Assembly (NCBI GenBank): GCA_016648135.1 | Contig: JADDOH010010920.1 | Span: 1 to 64,000 of the forward strand | Source of the DNA: Agrypnia vestita | Taxonomy: Eukaryota; Arthropoda; Insecta; Trichoptera; Phryganeidae | Reading direction: 5' to 3' | Length of the DNA: 64,000 nt | Shown here: positions 23,150 to 34,674 of the stretch, piece by piece | Position numbering within the stretch: the first letter of the stretch is position 1 | Layout of the letters: each line of letters begins with the position of its first letter | Made by a program: the position numbers and the translations under genes | The notes under the pieces: model-generated | What the model was told of the DNA's origin: nothing | The model's input: the letters and a program-made list of their open reading frames with translations, nothing else | Databases searched by the model: none

Positions 23150-24050
23150 TTACTCCCTTTATACTAACTCGTGGCGTCTGCTTGCTTGCTTGCCCCGTGA
23201 TCTAATCGAGCTGAAACTTGGCAAGTAGACTCGTGGCGACGATCAAGAAGATCTATCAAATTTTCGTTAAAAAACATGAATAATTATAGTATAATTATCG
23301 GAATTTTAGAAATTTTATTGGTTTTTTCAAATTGGAAAATTAAAAAAGTTTGATTACGGCGGCCCGATAACGTCGCGGAACGTTTTCTAAATTTGAATTA
23401 CTCCGTCGGTATACATAATAGGTACTTCACTACGAATGTCGAAAATCTAAATTGACTGACAAATTTTTTTAGAATTTAACCTTCAAAGCATGAGTGTCTT
23501 ATCAAAGCTCAAAACATCTGACATTTTAGACATATATTAAATTCCTGTAAGTGTAGCGTTATGTTATATGTTTTTATTCATCTTTAATTGTTGTTATATC
23601 CAATCGAACTGAAACTTTGCAAGTAGACTCGTGGCGACGATCAAGAAGATCTTTCAAATTTTCGTTAAAAAATAATAATAATTATAGTATAATTTAGATT
23701 TTTCAAATTTTTAATGGTTTTTTCATACAACTTAGTAAGTTGTATGCAGATTCCGACACATCCGGTAGACACGAAACCCGAAAATGAGAAAGGGAGTATT
23801 GTAAAAACTTGTTTTTTTATGGGTTAGCTTTTTCACTTCCTTTCTTTTAACGCACGGCGTCTGTTTGCTTAACGAAAAAACTTTGCATCGATTTTTAACC
23901 CCTTTTCCGTGATCCAATCGAGCTGAAACTTTGCAAGCAGACTCAAATCAGTAATTTGTACGGAGATTCCGACGCATATGGTAGACACGAAACCCGAAAA
24001 TGAGAAAGGGAGTATTGTAAAAACTCGGTTTTTATGGGTTACTTTTTTTT
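23150..24050 (+). repeat. Cluster of three R1 fragments, copies 4-6
   Basis: R1 fragment one runs 23150-23597. A second restarts at about 23598 ('ccaatcgaactgaaactttg') and ends near 23830 after 'gagaaagggagtattgtaaa'. A third runs about 23830-24045 and again ends 'gagaaagggagtattgtaaa'. The latter two are internally deleted and share the variant 'acgaaacccgaaaatgagaa', so they look related by a local duplication. Confidence 0.7.
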
Positions 24051-24159
24051 GCATTATGTGATCAGAAGGTGCCAAGTAGAATAGTGTCACTTAAATTTTA
24101 TATTATTATTTTTATTGTTTGTAAGGCCTACGTACAAGTCTATTTTTTATTTAAATGTG

Positions 24160-24480
24160 TATCAACTCAGTGGCGGCGCTTTCAGGCCGTGATCGACTCG
24201 AGCAGTCAGCCGGATCTAATCGGCAGAGGGGTGAAAAATGGACCCATTATTGAAAACACCTGGCGTGTTTATGTAGGCTGCGCTAAAGCATTTCACGTGA
24301 ACCCTTCTCCCTTACGGCGGCTATAAATCAACCTTTTTATAAATTGCCTCCCAGGAAAGGCGATAATAAGACGCCCGCGGAACACTGTCTAATGTATGTC
24401 GCTGCTTAAATAATTTCGGAGATAAGTGCTTCTAAATAGTTTTCCTAGCGGGGCGTGCGCGGATTTTCTCTCGCAAAATA
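24160..24480. other. Higher-GC single-copy island
   Basis: Contrasts with the very AT-rich DNA to the right and recurs nowhere else in the window. It has no long frame. Possible conserved regulatory DNA, inferred from composition only. Confidence 0.35.
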
Positions 24481-25110
24481 AACCATTGACTTTCTATGTT
24501 TTCCAAAGAACACGGTGTAAGTACACTAGGGGAAAAAAGTTTTTACATAGTTTCGTCTTTTTTGTTTGTTATACTGCTCATAATATCTTTGTCTGATAAA
24601 GAAAGGGATATTTATTATTCGTTTTTTTGTGATGAGACAAATCGCCGTAACACTTTTATTTTTTTTTTTTTTTACTTATTAAATACAAATCGTTATAAAT
24701 TTTTATACATTATACATTATACATTTACATACATTATATATATACATTAATTCACATTTGTTAACTTTTTCACACTATTGAATATATATTCCTTCTTCTT
24801 AATACTTTTGTTATTGTATATTTACTCTGTAATTATTTTATTTTTTTTATCTCTGTTATTTTTTGCTTACTTTAACATTATTATGTTATTTTATATTAAC
24901 TCGTATTCTACATATTTTATCTTTATTCTCTTATACTTACTTTTACTTACTCTCATTTTATATTATAAGATAATTAGTACAACATCAAATTACTGTAATA
25001 GATTTTGTAACCGTTGAAATAAATAAATTAATATTTGATACATAAAAATAAAATTTAGGTGCATAATTTTTTTTCATCATTGTACCTCTCCAAAAAGAGA
25101 CTAACTATTG
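24481..25110. other. Very AT-rich, T-runs
   Basis: Poly(T) at about 24657-24672 and pyrimidine-rich low complexity follow. The frames here are low-complexity artefacts. Confidence 0.5.
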
Positions 25111-25117
25111 TGTCATA

Positions 25118-25400
25118 TATATATATATATATATATATGTAACAAAAGTAACTTCTGGACTCCCTCGCGTTTTCTGTAAATGGTCTCCCTGAGAAGACCT
25201 AGGCCGACGTTTCGACACGGTATCACGTGCCATTGTCAAGGCTAAAAAGGCCTCAAAAGTTACGGACCAACCGTACTTGTTCGCGGGTGACATGAAAGTC
25301 TCCCACCAACATCGGCCTAGGTCTTCTCAGGGAGACCATTTACAGAAAACGCGAGTGAGTCCAGAAGTTACTTTTGTTACATACAATAACGCTCGCGGAA
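25118..25400. mobile_element. Palindromic element with hammerhead-like core
   Basis: Arms 25137-25207 and 25311-25383 are inverted copies ('aacaaaagtaacttctggac', 'cgcgttttctgtaaatggtc', 'gagaagacctaggccga'). The left flank is a (TA)n run. On the minus strand 25209-25240 reads CTTGACA, GGCACG/CGTGTC stem, GAAACG, a variant of the recurring core. No ORF. Confidence 0.75.
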
Positions 25401-26164
25401 ACCTCAAGAAAAATATATATTTATATATATATATTATTTTTTAGTACATAAATATATAAAGAAGAAAATAAGTTACATAATATGAGATAATTTTTGCATT
25501 AAGTAAAGTAAAGTAGATAGTACGTAAATATATATAATAAAAAAAAGGTTACAAAATATGAGATAATTAATGCAAAGTAAAGTAAAATTAATAGTACATA
25601 AATATATATTAGCAGAAAAAAAAGTTACATAATATATGATAATTAATGCATTTATGTGGGAAAAAAATAAACTAACAATAAGCAAATAGTTTAAAATGAA
25701 TATAGTAAAGAGAGAAATTTAATTAATTATGAGGGTTTTATTTTAATGTTTTTTTAAAGGTCTCATATTTTTTTCAATTCTTATTTTAACGGGTGATTCA
25801 GTAAACCATTTAACACCTCTAAATGTATAATGATGCTGTGCGGTTGTGGTAGATACTACAGGGATATGCAATATGCCGAGATTTATATTTCTGCTACTTG
25901 ATACTAGTTGGGTCAGTTCGTTATTATTTTGAAAATTTTTATAGAGTTGTAAAATGCAATTTTGTTTGTAGATAATATGTAGCGTGGGAATTTATTGAAA
26001 AGCTCAGTAGTCGGATCTTTTCTTCTTCTTTTTTTTCGTAAAAAATATTGGTAAAATATTAATAATAAGTAGGCAAGTTGGCAAAAATACACAGCTCGTT
26101 TAAAATATTTTTTAATATCCTCAATTTTTTTACAATTTTTATACCAAACCTGTATTTCTATGTG
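25401..26164. other. AT-rich intergenic with minor internal repeats
   Basis: 'gtacataaatatata' followed by 'gaaaa', 'agttacataatat' and 'gataatt' recurs three times between 25445 and 25650 at a spacing of about 80-100 bp. Nothing else recognised. Confidence 0.5.
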
Positions 26165-26390
26165 ATATACATATTTATATCGAAGTCTTTTGGCGGTTTA
26201 CAGGAGTTACAACCGCGACCTATCATATGGCTAGTTTAAGTGATCACTTTACATAATGTAACGTTCACCAATTCCACCCAAGATCGCTCACAAATATGTG
26301 GACAATTGTGTTCGCCCCAAAAATTCCATACTTACTTTCCCAAATAAATTGCTTTCTTCGTCTCTGTGAGACATTTATAATTTATTTTAA
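26165..26390 (+). repeat. Dispersed repeat 'S', diverged copy 3
   Basis: Shares 'agtgatcacttta', 'aacgttcac' and 'tctctgtgagacatttataa' with copies 1 and 2, but the middle segment is different or inverted. Confidence 0.5.
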
Positions 26391-27574
26391 TTAATGATGA
26401 TCCCTATGGGGACAAAATCCAGTAATTGTGTTCCTGAAAATTTGAACATATTCAAAAAAATAATGTATTTCTTATGTTCTCATACAAGTTCCCTGTGTAG
26501 GTACCCATGTCACACGTAAAATAAATAAATAAATATATTATACGTCAATTAAGTAAATGTTTAACATTGTTATCCTGAAGGTATATTAATAAAAAAATAG
26601 TAAGCACGTAAGTATTTTTATCTATAAGTAGGTATACAATGGGCATGATGACAGATTTTGAAATAACATTCTATATTGTAGATACACGTCTACTATACCG
26701 ATAATAACATTATTTCAGTAATAAACTAAGTTTTTACCTAAATAATTGCATTTTCATCTACATATTTTTAATATCGCGCAAAAACGCCCGCAGCTGTCAT
26801 TTCGTCTACGTGACGTCAAGCCTCAGTAAACTTTGAATTGTGTCTATGGCAACGGTTCAAAGACACGGTGATGGGTACTGAGGCGTAACGTCATTCGCTC
26901 TGACCGGTGTTTCAGTTAAATCTTATTAATCTCAATGTGTATATTAAAACTGGATCATTCTTTAGAATCCTTTCAAAATATTTTCTTCTATAAAATCACT
27001 TATTCTTTAATACTGTCATCATGCCTATTATTCAAATTCTTTAATATTTTTCAAAAAAATCGTCCTATGTTCGTATTACGCACCTCTCCTAGGACGGAGT
27101 TTTAATACTAGCAATTTTATGTCGCTGTTTAACTAATGCAGATACTGAAATATCTACGTGAAGAATATAATCAATGTTTGTGTAAATTCTGATTGAATCT
27201 AAGCAATTTTGTTACCTTCATTTAATATTCTTCAATTTTCCTGTCGATAATTTTCTAACACAGAACATGTTCCACTGAATAGAAAATTTTGGCAAATTTT
27301 ACAGGAAATTTGTAAGCATTAAGTATGGAAGAAAGTTTTTATTGATGTTAAATATCTTTGTAGACTCCAAAATGAAAGACAATACAGAAAAACTATATTA
27401 TATTTAAGGATAGCACGATTCCTATGTTTCATGTGATATACATTCTTACTTATAAGGCGTTATTCTTTTTTTTTTAATTTAAATTGATTTTAATAATTAT
27501 CATTCTAATTCTAATGTGTCTGTCATATGTTATTATCTTTCATGTGCGTACCATAATAAAATATATTTTGCAAT
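26391..27574. other. Intergenic; imperfect inverted repeat at 26808-26895
   Basis: 'tgacgtcaagcctcagta' is echoed in inverse as 'tactgaggcgtaacgtca', with 'ctttgaa' and 'ttcaaag' inside, giving a hairpin of about 90 bases with CRE-like TGACGTCA at its base. The remainder is AT-rich with no gene. Confidence 0.5.
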
Positions 27575-28080
27575 TACAAAATAGTGCTATCTATCAGGAT
27601 CTTTAACGACCTCTTAATACTATCTTTAACGTTAATACTATCTCTATCGTGTCTGATTTATGAAAAACAACAACTGATTTATATTGCCACGAAATGGTTA
27701 GCAGAAGGAATTGCACACTGTCCGAATGCCTTGTCACAACACTATGGAAGGACGAGAACAGCCTATAGGAATCTAGAGTTATCTCTAACACTCAGGCAAT
27801 GCCTGGAAACTCCTAGAAGCGACGAAAACCTTCTTCTTAATATTAGAATAATCAAGAAGGTTCGAAAAACCAGCGTTTTGTTTATAAAAGCGGGACACAG
27901 CTGCGCGTAGAGAGTATGTTTTGATGTTTCAAATTGGTGCAAAGTGAGCCACGGACGAAGACTGGTGTGGTAAGTAGCGGAATTTTGGGACGATAGATAT
28001 CGAACGAAATAAGCGAGCGAGTTTTTACCAATAGTGACGAAATAAATAAATGCGACTTATATGCAAGAGCGGACACGGTG
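27575..28080 (+). mobile_element. LTR-like promoter region with TATA box and HSE-like array
   Basis: TATAAAA at 27883-27889 and AATAAA at 28041-28046 fit an LTR layout. Upstream, 27846-27863 reads GAA-ATC-GAA-TTC in strict 5-bp phase, an HSE with one imperfect unit. The module 'ttcgaaaaaccagcg' before TATA recurs at 30886 (diverged) and inverted at 36331-36340. No gag/pol. The exact LTR ends are not certain. Confidence 0.45.
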
Positions 28081-28440
28081 AGAACTAGACAACTCCTCAG
28101 AACTATCGAGATAAAGATAAAAGATAGCGGGCAAGACCCTCAGAGACAGAGTTACCCCATGCGGAAATCCGCAGAACCTGCGACACACAAGATATTGTAA
28201 GATGGAGCAGGCAGAGAAGGCATTTCTGGAGGGACCAAGTCGAGGGAATGCAGCAGACGAGACTTCCCAGAGCCGTTATTTGCGGGATTCTAGAGGATCG
28301 CCGACCACCAGGGAGACCACTAAAGAGATGAAGAGAGAGCTGGATGTCCTCGTCACAAGACCAGGACTGACCTGTCAACACAGATCTAATAAAAGTATAT
28401 AATAAAAAAAAAAAGAAGTAGAAGAAGACTTATATGCGGG
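28081..28440 (+). mobile_element. LINE 3' end, C-terminus of ORF and poly(A) tail
   Basis: With frame shifts the plus strand reads LRTIEIK, RDRVTPCGNPQNLRHTRY, DIVRW, RRHFWRDQVEGMQQTRLPRA and RRPPGRPLKR, the zinc-finger-less C-terminal pattern of insect LINE ORF2 proteins. It ends in an A-run at about 28404-28415. Two frame changes make it inactive. Confidence 0.75.
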
Positions 28441-28599
28441 AGACTTGGTTGGAATATTCTAATTATTGTTAAATAAGTGCTTCCCAGCGATAATAAAAAG
28501 TTCATAGTGGAGTAATAAATTGCAATATTGTGATTTAATTAATTTAATTCCTGTAAACTGACTCATTTTATAATTAATCATTAATTAATAAATCGCTAA

Positions 28600-29110
28600 T
28601 TAATTTCCAATGTTTTCATTTACCACCCGCAGTCCCGTGAAAATATATTTATAAAGGTATTTCGAATTTTAAAACTGAACAAATAAATTGCTTCCTTGTT
28701 TTTGTTTTCGTTTTTAAAAATAGCGAACAATACATTGTCGAGCGGAACCTCCACGTGTCGGCTAGAGCCCCGGGGAATATCGGATACCGGATTGACAAAC
28801 AGCACGTGCTCGAAGCGGAATTAAACATTACATAACCGCTCTATCCTCCCTGATTCATCACACGGAAGAAGAACGTGATCGCCTTTTTCCATCGACTCAT
28901 TTTACGGAAATTCTTGTCACTCGACACGATAAATTAGACGAAAATAATAATATGCCCGAAATCTACGTAATGTATTTTTAATGCCTGTTTCTCTCCTTCC
29001 GTTTCCGGGTAAATTTTTCACCTGGCAGGAAGCGATATAGCCGGGCCTCTCTCTCTAGCAGATTGATTGTCTGCTTCGCCCTGTCTAAAACAAACCTACC
29101 CTCTGCTTTG
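28600..29110. other. Higher-GC single-copy island
   Basis: A stretch of balanced composition that contains homeodomain-type ATTAAT sites. It has no repeat partner in the window and no convincing frame. Conserved non-coding DNA is possible. Confidence 0.35.
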
Positions 29111-29526
29111 ACAAATGGAGCTCACGAAACCTCAGATGAAAATTACAACCAAACAATTCCTACGTACATTTTCAGAATTTTTCGGGACACATTCTGAGTA
29201 TTCAAATTTACTATTTATTTTAAAATAATATTTTGCCTGCGCCAATCCGTTATGATTAAAACAAAATTCCTAGGATAGGAATTTTTGGTTTAAATTAGAC
29301 AAAAAACATACTTGTAATTACCGATCATGCAAATTTTAACGGTCCCAACATATTCTGTCGAATCTGCAAAAAATCCATTTTCGTTTTACTATTTTCAACC
29401 ATCCGATTTACTCTTTATTTTGGGATAATGTTAAAAAAATGTTTTCTTTTCTAAAAGTACAAGCTTTCTTAGACACGAAAATTTTTTTTTTTTAATTTGT
29501 CCAATAACATGGAGTAAATTAAATTT
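29111..29526. other. AT-rich spacer
   Basis: No element recognised. Confidence 0.4.
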
Positions 29527-30110
29527 TTACTTCCTTTCTTTTAACTCGTGGCGTCTACTTGCTTGTTTTCTTGACGAAAAAACTTTGGACCGATTTTTAA
29601 CCATTTTCCCGTAATTCAATCGAGCTGAAACTTTGCAAGCAGACTCGTGGCAACGATCAAAAAGATCTTTCAAATTTTCGTTAAAAAATAATAATAATTT
29701 TATTATAGATTTAGTATGGATTTTTAGATATTTTAATGGTTTTTTCAAATTGGAATCATTACAAAACTTTTATTACTACCAAAGGCGCCGGCGCGGCGGC
29801 CCGATAACGTTACGGAATATTTAAAATTTGAATTACTCACTACTTACTTAATTGAATTACTTACTTAATTGGTATAATAGGTACTTCACTACGAATTTCG
29901 AAAATTTATGACAATTGGTTCATAGATGACAGCACACTTCGGTTTTTTGGGAAGAAATCAAATAATAAAGAGATATTTTTAGAGATTTTTGACACAGATA
30001 TTTGTCTAGGCATGTTTCATTTTCAGTCAATCAATTATTACATGATGGTAAACTTAATTTACAAAGAAAGGGAGTAAAATAAAAACTTGGTTTTATTCTA
30101 TTGGTGGTTA
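29527..30110 (+). repeat. Repeat family 'R1', copy 7
   Basis: Begins 'acttcctttcttttaactcg', runs through 'tcaatcgagctgaaactttg' and 'ggcggcccgataacgtta', and ends 'aaagaaagggagtaaaataa' near 30080. The interior around 29910-30060 has replaced or diverged sequence compared with copy 3. Confidence 0.7.
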
Positions 30111-30474
30111 TTTTTTTAAGAGAGTAAAATGGAAAAAAATTGCAGATTCGACAGTATTCGTAGGAACCATCTATGTGCGTCAATAAAATACAGACGATTT
30201 TGCTACAACGAATGACGCTACAATCCCAATTATAATAATTTCGTCGTCTTTCCGTCCGTCCGTCCGTCGTAACTTCGTGTAACGTCCGTAACTTCTGTAT
30301 AGTAAATTTTTTTTCTTGGTATTTTTTTCTTTTTTTCTTACAGCTAGTATAAAATAATGCGAAAATACTATTGGGTAACGTAGCACAACGTTTCGAGGTT
30401 TTGGAGACTTGCCCGCGTGACTTTGCGTATTTTTAATAAAAATTAATTTTGTTTTATATAAAAATGTTCCCTAG
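30111..30474. repeat. Low-complexity block shared with 33070-33290
   Basis: 'tccgtccgtccgtccgtcg' followed by 'taacttcgtgtaacg' and 'taacttctgtatagtaaa' is repeated at 33093-33155 as 'ccatccgtccgtctgtctg' with matching following sequence, then a T/C-rich run. Both end near 'gctagtat', reminiscent of a Helitron CTAG|T terminus. No matching 5' end was located. Confidence 0.5.
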
Positions 30475-30705
30475 GTTTTCACGGCCGTTCAGAATCTTCT
30501 GTGTATAGTTTTCTGGGATATTCTGCCGTGTATATGTGACCTCTCTGGCCGACGTTTCGGATCCCATTGCAGGGTCCATCATCAGCCACACATCGGTCAC
30601 ACATCAGGCCCTGATGATGAATCCCTGCAAATGGATCTGAAACGTTGGCCAGAGAGGTCACATATACATGGCAGAGTATCCCAGAACGCTATACACAGAA
30701 GATAG
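30475..30705. mobile_element. Foldback element 'F', copy 3 (two arms)
   Basis: Left arm 30476-30590 ('ggttttcacggccgttcaga' ... 'gggtccatcatcag') and right arm 30605-30703 are inverse copies. Both carry the core, on the minus strand at 30554-30585 and on the plus strand CTGATGA...GAAAC at 30611-30643. No coding sequence. Confidence 0.75.
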
Positions 30706-30834
30706 AATTATATATTTCCTTTTACCATACTTGTGAAGAATAGTAATTTTACTCTACGCTGTAGGCCTGGAAGCTGTACACTTTTTTAAACGATGACGCG
30801 CCGTATGAGAAAAATATATACGTACATATTGTAA

Positions 30835-31080
30835 CGAGATGATAGAATTCTGATAAATAACGCAAATATAGAGCAGTCTCAAAGATTCGAGAAACCAATG
30901 CGTTTAGTATAAAAGGCGAAAACGGAGCCGCGCGGTGTCTACTTTTGATGTTTGACAACTACGATCATAAAAGCTAGCGTAAACGCGAATACACGTACAA
31001 AACAGTGTGGCCATCGTGTTGCAAACTGAGTGAAAGTTACGTGCGAGAATCGAACAGAATATTCAATACACACAATTCTC
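30835..31080 (+). mobile_element. LTR-like promoter fragment
   Basis: TATAAAA at 30908-30914, preceded by 'gattcgagaaaccaatgcg' (TTC-GAA in phase). It is homologous to the pre-TATA modules at 27861 and, inverted, 36331. The candidate starts at 'tgtaacgagatgatagaat' (30829). No poly(A) signal or coding region seen. Confidence 0.4.
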
Positions 31081-31084
31081 ACCT

Positions 31085-31560
31085 CATCCACATTCATACA
31101 TATTCGCATGCACGACCATCTTCCAGTATCTGGTTAATCTGGTCATGCCACGTCTTCCGCGGTCGCCCTCTTCTTCAGGCGCCGTCAACACTTGCGTCAT
31201 ATACCTTTCTTACCACTATTTCCTCATTAATTTGCTCAACACTCCAGAATCTGACTGACCCTTTTTCAATTTTATTAACTATACTAAAATCAGATTTACA
31301 TTCTTTCGTAAATAAACTTCATAATTTTTTCTTTCTTTATTCTATCATCAATATGTAGGTATGTCTAAGTAAACTTATTTTCACTGCATTCAGTTTACTT
31401 TCGTTCCTCTTCTGCCAGTTCTAGGCTTCACTTCTAAGCACCGTGTTGGTACAAGAATTCTATATTGTACCGCTATTCTTGCCTCGGTTGATATGTTCTA
31501 AGCACCGTTCACCTTATTCCCTGCCGTCACTCTCAGTCATCCAACGTTCATTTCATTTCA
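31085..31560 (-). mobile_element. RTE-like LINE fragment, copy 3
   Basis: Minus strand reads KGSVRFWSVEQINEEIV, then RKVYDASVDGA-like and RGRPRKTWHDQINQILEDG, the family signature, followed upstream by decayed RT sequence. Frame changes throughout. The plus-strand frame of 117 codons over it is the antisense of this ORF. Confidence 0.75.
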
Positions 31561-31630
31561 TACCAATTTCTCTGAATTTGCCAACCATATAATTAATATC
31601 AACCATTCTTTTGATAATCACAGACTAAAA

Positions 31631-31668
31631 CTACTACACTCGGTTACACTAGTAACCGAGTGTAGTAG
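31631..31668. repeat. Perfect 17-bp hairpin with 4-base loop
   Basis: Arms ctactacactcggttac (31631-31647) and its exact complement (31652-31668) enclose the loop acta. No T-run follows, so a pol III terminator is unlikely. The role is unknown. Confidence 0.8.
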
Positions 31669-31689
31669 GTTTAGGTTTTAGGTTTCTTG

Positions 31690-32320
31690 TGGTTATTTAA
31701 GTTTACGTATGTACTTAGCGCGTGACGACTGTAGCCTATGGCGCCTATGACGTCATTTGATCTAGTCGAGATCGCCACAGGCAGTAAGCGAAGTCGCAGC
31801 CGCGTCGTCTGACGGTCAAGTGACGTCACACGCTGGATCGTCGAATGAAATGAAATTATTTTTTGCAACGCAACTAATTCCCAAAACTTTTTCATTTGTA
31901 GAGATATTTAAATGGTTTTTTTCACATTTCTGTTTCAAAATGGAAACTTCTTCATTTTGTAGTTAGCTCATATTTATTCATCAGCAGTTCCCTGGCTGCG
32001 CCAAAGGCTTGGCTGGCTGGCCAATTTTTTTCTACACAGCCAAATAAAAGTGCTAAATAGTCTTAAAATAACGTATGTGGAATACTATTATATTCTCACA
32101 TGTTTCTGTCTTCGGATGAAAATCTAATATTCGTTTGTTTTTCTTTTGAGGTAAATTCCAATTACGTTTCTAACCAGTAATCGTTACTTTCTCCATTAAA
32201 CAATTCTTCTCGATTAAAGATGTGAGATTAATGTAACATTTTAGTGGCAAAAATTGAAAAAATGTGGTCAAGAGCTTCCATTGCTTCTGTCAAACATATG
32301 TTGCTGAAGGATTTTCGCTA
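31690..32320. other. Intergenic; GC patch with several TGACGTCA-like sites
   Basis: Between 31745 and 31830 there are 'atgacgtcattt' and 'agtgacgtcac', each a CRE-like palindrome. The rest is AT-rich without coding signals. Confidence 0.4.
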
Positions 32321-32329
32321 TTTGAAATC

Positions 32330-33075
32330 CCAATTATAATAATTTCGTTGTTTGTATGGAAGTGAAGTCTGGAATTGGCCGAGAAGGAACGAAAGTAGAC
32401 TGAATACGGTGGAAATGCGATCACTAAGAAGCTTGTGTGAAAGTCTTTGGTCGATGGAGTGAGTAATGAACAAATTATAAGTGAATGTAATGCTGGATGT
32501 AGTGTGGTAGGTAGAATAAAGAAAGGAGTGCTGATATGGTTTGGTCATGTGGAACGTATGAAGAAGGAATGAATGGTTAAGAAAATATATGAGGCGAGTT
32601 GTTGAAGACTGTTGAAGTTGAAGACATCAGGAATAGAGGGCGTCCGCGATATATGACGCGATGAAAATATATGAGGCGAGTTGCTGAAGACTGTTGAAGT
32701 TGAAGACATCAGGAATAGAGGGCGTCCGCGAAAGACCTACAAGTATTTGAGCACGGCCTAAAAAGCATTAAAAGCCTCACAACCGTAGAACTTGTATGAG
32801 AAGATGTATGAATGTAGCCGAACCAGTAGTGGTGTAACAAGATAGATGAATATGGCGTTCTATCCACTTTGCCTACCCCTGCGGAGAAACGGCGTGATGG
32901 TTAGTTTGCTAGTTAGTCTCGAAATTTCTCTATTTTCGACTATTGGAGTGAAATCACCAAGTTACGATCTTTCAGAATACGGCCGATTTTCACAACATAG
33001 TTTTCCTACTGTAGTTACTTGTAGTACTGATTGCCTCCATTTGAAAAGGCGTGATGCTTAGTTAGTTAGTTTTTT
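32330..33075 (+). mobile_element. RTE-like LINE fragment, copy 4, with internal tandem duplication
   Basis: Plus-strand traces FGHVERMKKE, KIYEAS and the GRPRKT block are visible, then 'ctttgcctacccctgcggag' and a 'gttagttagttt' tail at about 33056-33070. An 81-bp segment ('gaaaatatatgaggcgagtt' to 'gagggcgtccgcg') is present twice, at about 32581-32650 and 32662-32731. The frame is broken many times. Confidence 0.75.
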
Positions 33076-33089
33076 TCGTTGTCTATCTC

Positions 33090-33885
33090 TCCATCCGTCC
33101 GTCTGTCTGTCCCCGTAACTACGTGTAACGCCCTTAACTTCTTTATAGTAAAAAAAAATCTTTTTCTTTTTCTTTTTTTTTTTCTTTTCCTTTTTATATA
33201 TATAAACAAATACTTATTCCTCAGGAACCGACACATAAAAGTACCGTCATTTTTGACGAATTATTGCTAGTATTAAAATAATAATTGTTTATAGACACAT
33301 ATTTTTTAACTATTTAAAGCTCTTTTTTTAAAAAATATATATTCTCTCCGGTCGATCCGGAGGCAGAATATGATATATCATTGTAATCAAATATTACACA
33401 CGTGCTAAAAACATAATTTGGCACCCTTTTCTTCCTGTGCTAGATAGAAATCAGAAAAAATATTTGTTTTCATACAACAGTGACCCCCCTATATCCTATA
33501 TCCCCTTCGGGATATCAAAATTATACAGGATAAAAGCGACAAAATATAACAACCCAAAACACGCTAAGTGTATTTTTATTTTTAACAATGTAATTAGCAG
33601 CGAATTCGCCATAAATTTATTATGCTGCGTACCATTTTAAAACGAAAACTTTATGTGAAAATTTGCAACAATTTTGCCAAAGTAAGCCACGTTAATCTAT
33701 GTACTGGAGTGATAAAATTATGTACCTATGTCAACGCTTTCCCACTTTCACGTAAGTAAATAAAACCCATATACTATTCATATACACATTGTATTATATA
33801 TCATGAAAACGAAAATAAAACATTAATTATTATTAATTTGAGAAAACAAACAAAATTTGAATCAACGGCACTCACTACTTTTTAA
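33090..33885. other. Intergenic with T/C-rich low complexity
   Basis: The first 200 bases match the block at 30240-30370. The remainder holds a 67-codon frame at 33437-33640 that I cannot assign. Confidence 0.4.
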
Positions 33886-33888
33886 CGT

Positions 33889-34290
33889 CAACTGGTTTCG
33901 ATACTGTACAGTATCGTCATCAGGACGGACGCACAATAACTTCCATAAATTAAATTCAGATTATTCAAGTGTTAAGTGGGGGTTTGGCCTTTTTTGTGGT
34001 GGGGGAGAGGGGTGGAGTTCGACAGTGAGACATTGAAATAGGGAATATATTAAATAATGGATTCGTTCAATTTAATTGGTTTTAATTATATTAGATTTAT
34101 TGTTGAGAGACTTGTTGATTTCTAACATTTCTTTATTATCTAACGTAAGGCCTTCATTATTTGTATGTAAAAAAGATGACGTTTTATTTTTTAAAAGTGT
34201 GGCCTATTTCCAATAGCTGGTTTACGAATTCTGAGTAGTTTTAATTGTTAAGAAATCTTAGGTGTTCTTTCATTACGTTACGTTCCGTTA
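33889..34290 (-). mobile_element. Penelope-like element remnant: GIY-YIG C-terminus plus hammerhead-like hairpin
   Basis: Minus-strand reading from 34290 gives RNVMKEHLRFLNN, then NYSEFVNQLLEIGHTF, then (one frame change) TSSFLHTNNEGLTLDNKEML and EINKSLNNKSNIIK. The order EH, then H-x-L-E-x-x-H, then a closing E-x-L-E-I-x-K block is that of the C-terminal end of PLE reverse-transcriptase/GIY-YIG proteins. About 160 bases downstream, 33895-33923 reads CTGATGA, CGATAC/GTATCG stem, then AAAC. The RT is missing and two breaks are present. Confidence 0.7.
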
Positions 34291-34299
34291 AAAGTACAA

Positions 34300-34674
34300 T
34301 AAATTCTCAAATTAATAATTATGTCAAACTAAAAAAATATAGTTATAAACATGAAAAATATAGAAAATGAAACATTTTACCAGTATTCTTGATTTTTTTG
34401 AGTTACCCTCGTAAATGCTAGACACCAAACATGACACTTTCATAATAATTTTTAATGGTAATTTTTTACTTTATCGTTTAAAATAATGGATGTTAACATA
34501 CATTACCAAATTATATATTTGTTAAAAATTTCATGCTTTTTATGTATATTTGATAACTTCAGTTTGATACCATTTTGATTTATCTCTGTAATTTGTTTAG
34601 TTGGCAAAATGTGAACACTGTCTGAGAAAATAATTAAAAAATAAAATTCATTTATATTTTCTAAACAGAAAAAA
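34300..34674. other. AT-rich spacer
   Basis: No element recognised. Confidence 0.4.

Noticed and set aside
25445..25650. CRISPR-like array
   Set aside because: Repeats are AT-rich, imperfect and irregularly spaced, in a eukaryotic genome.
30385..30420. Further hammerhead-like core ('cgtttcgaggttttggag')
   Set aside because: No CTGATGA partner and no stem; only the GAAACG half matches.
31005..31358. 117-codon plus-strand protein
   Set aside because: Antisense of the minus-strand RTE-like LINE fragment.
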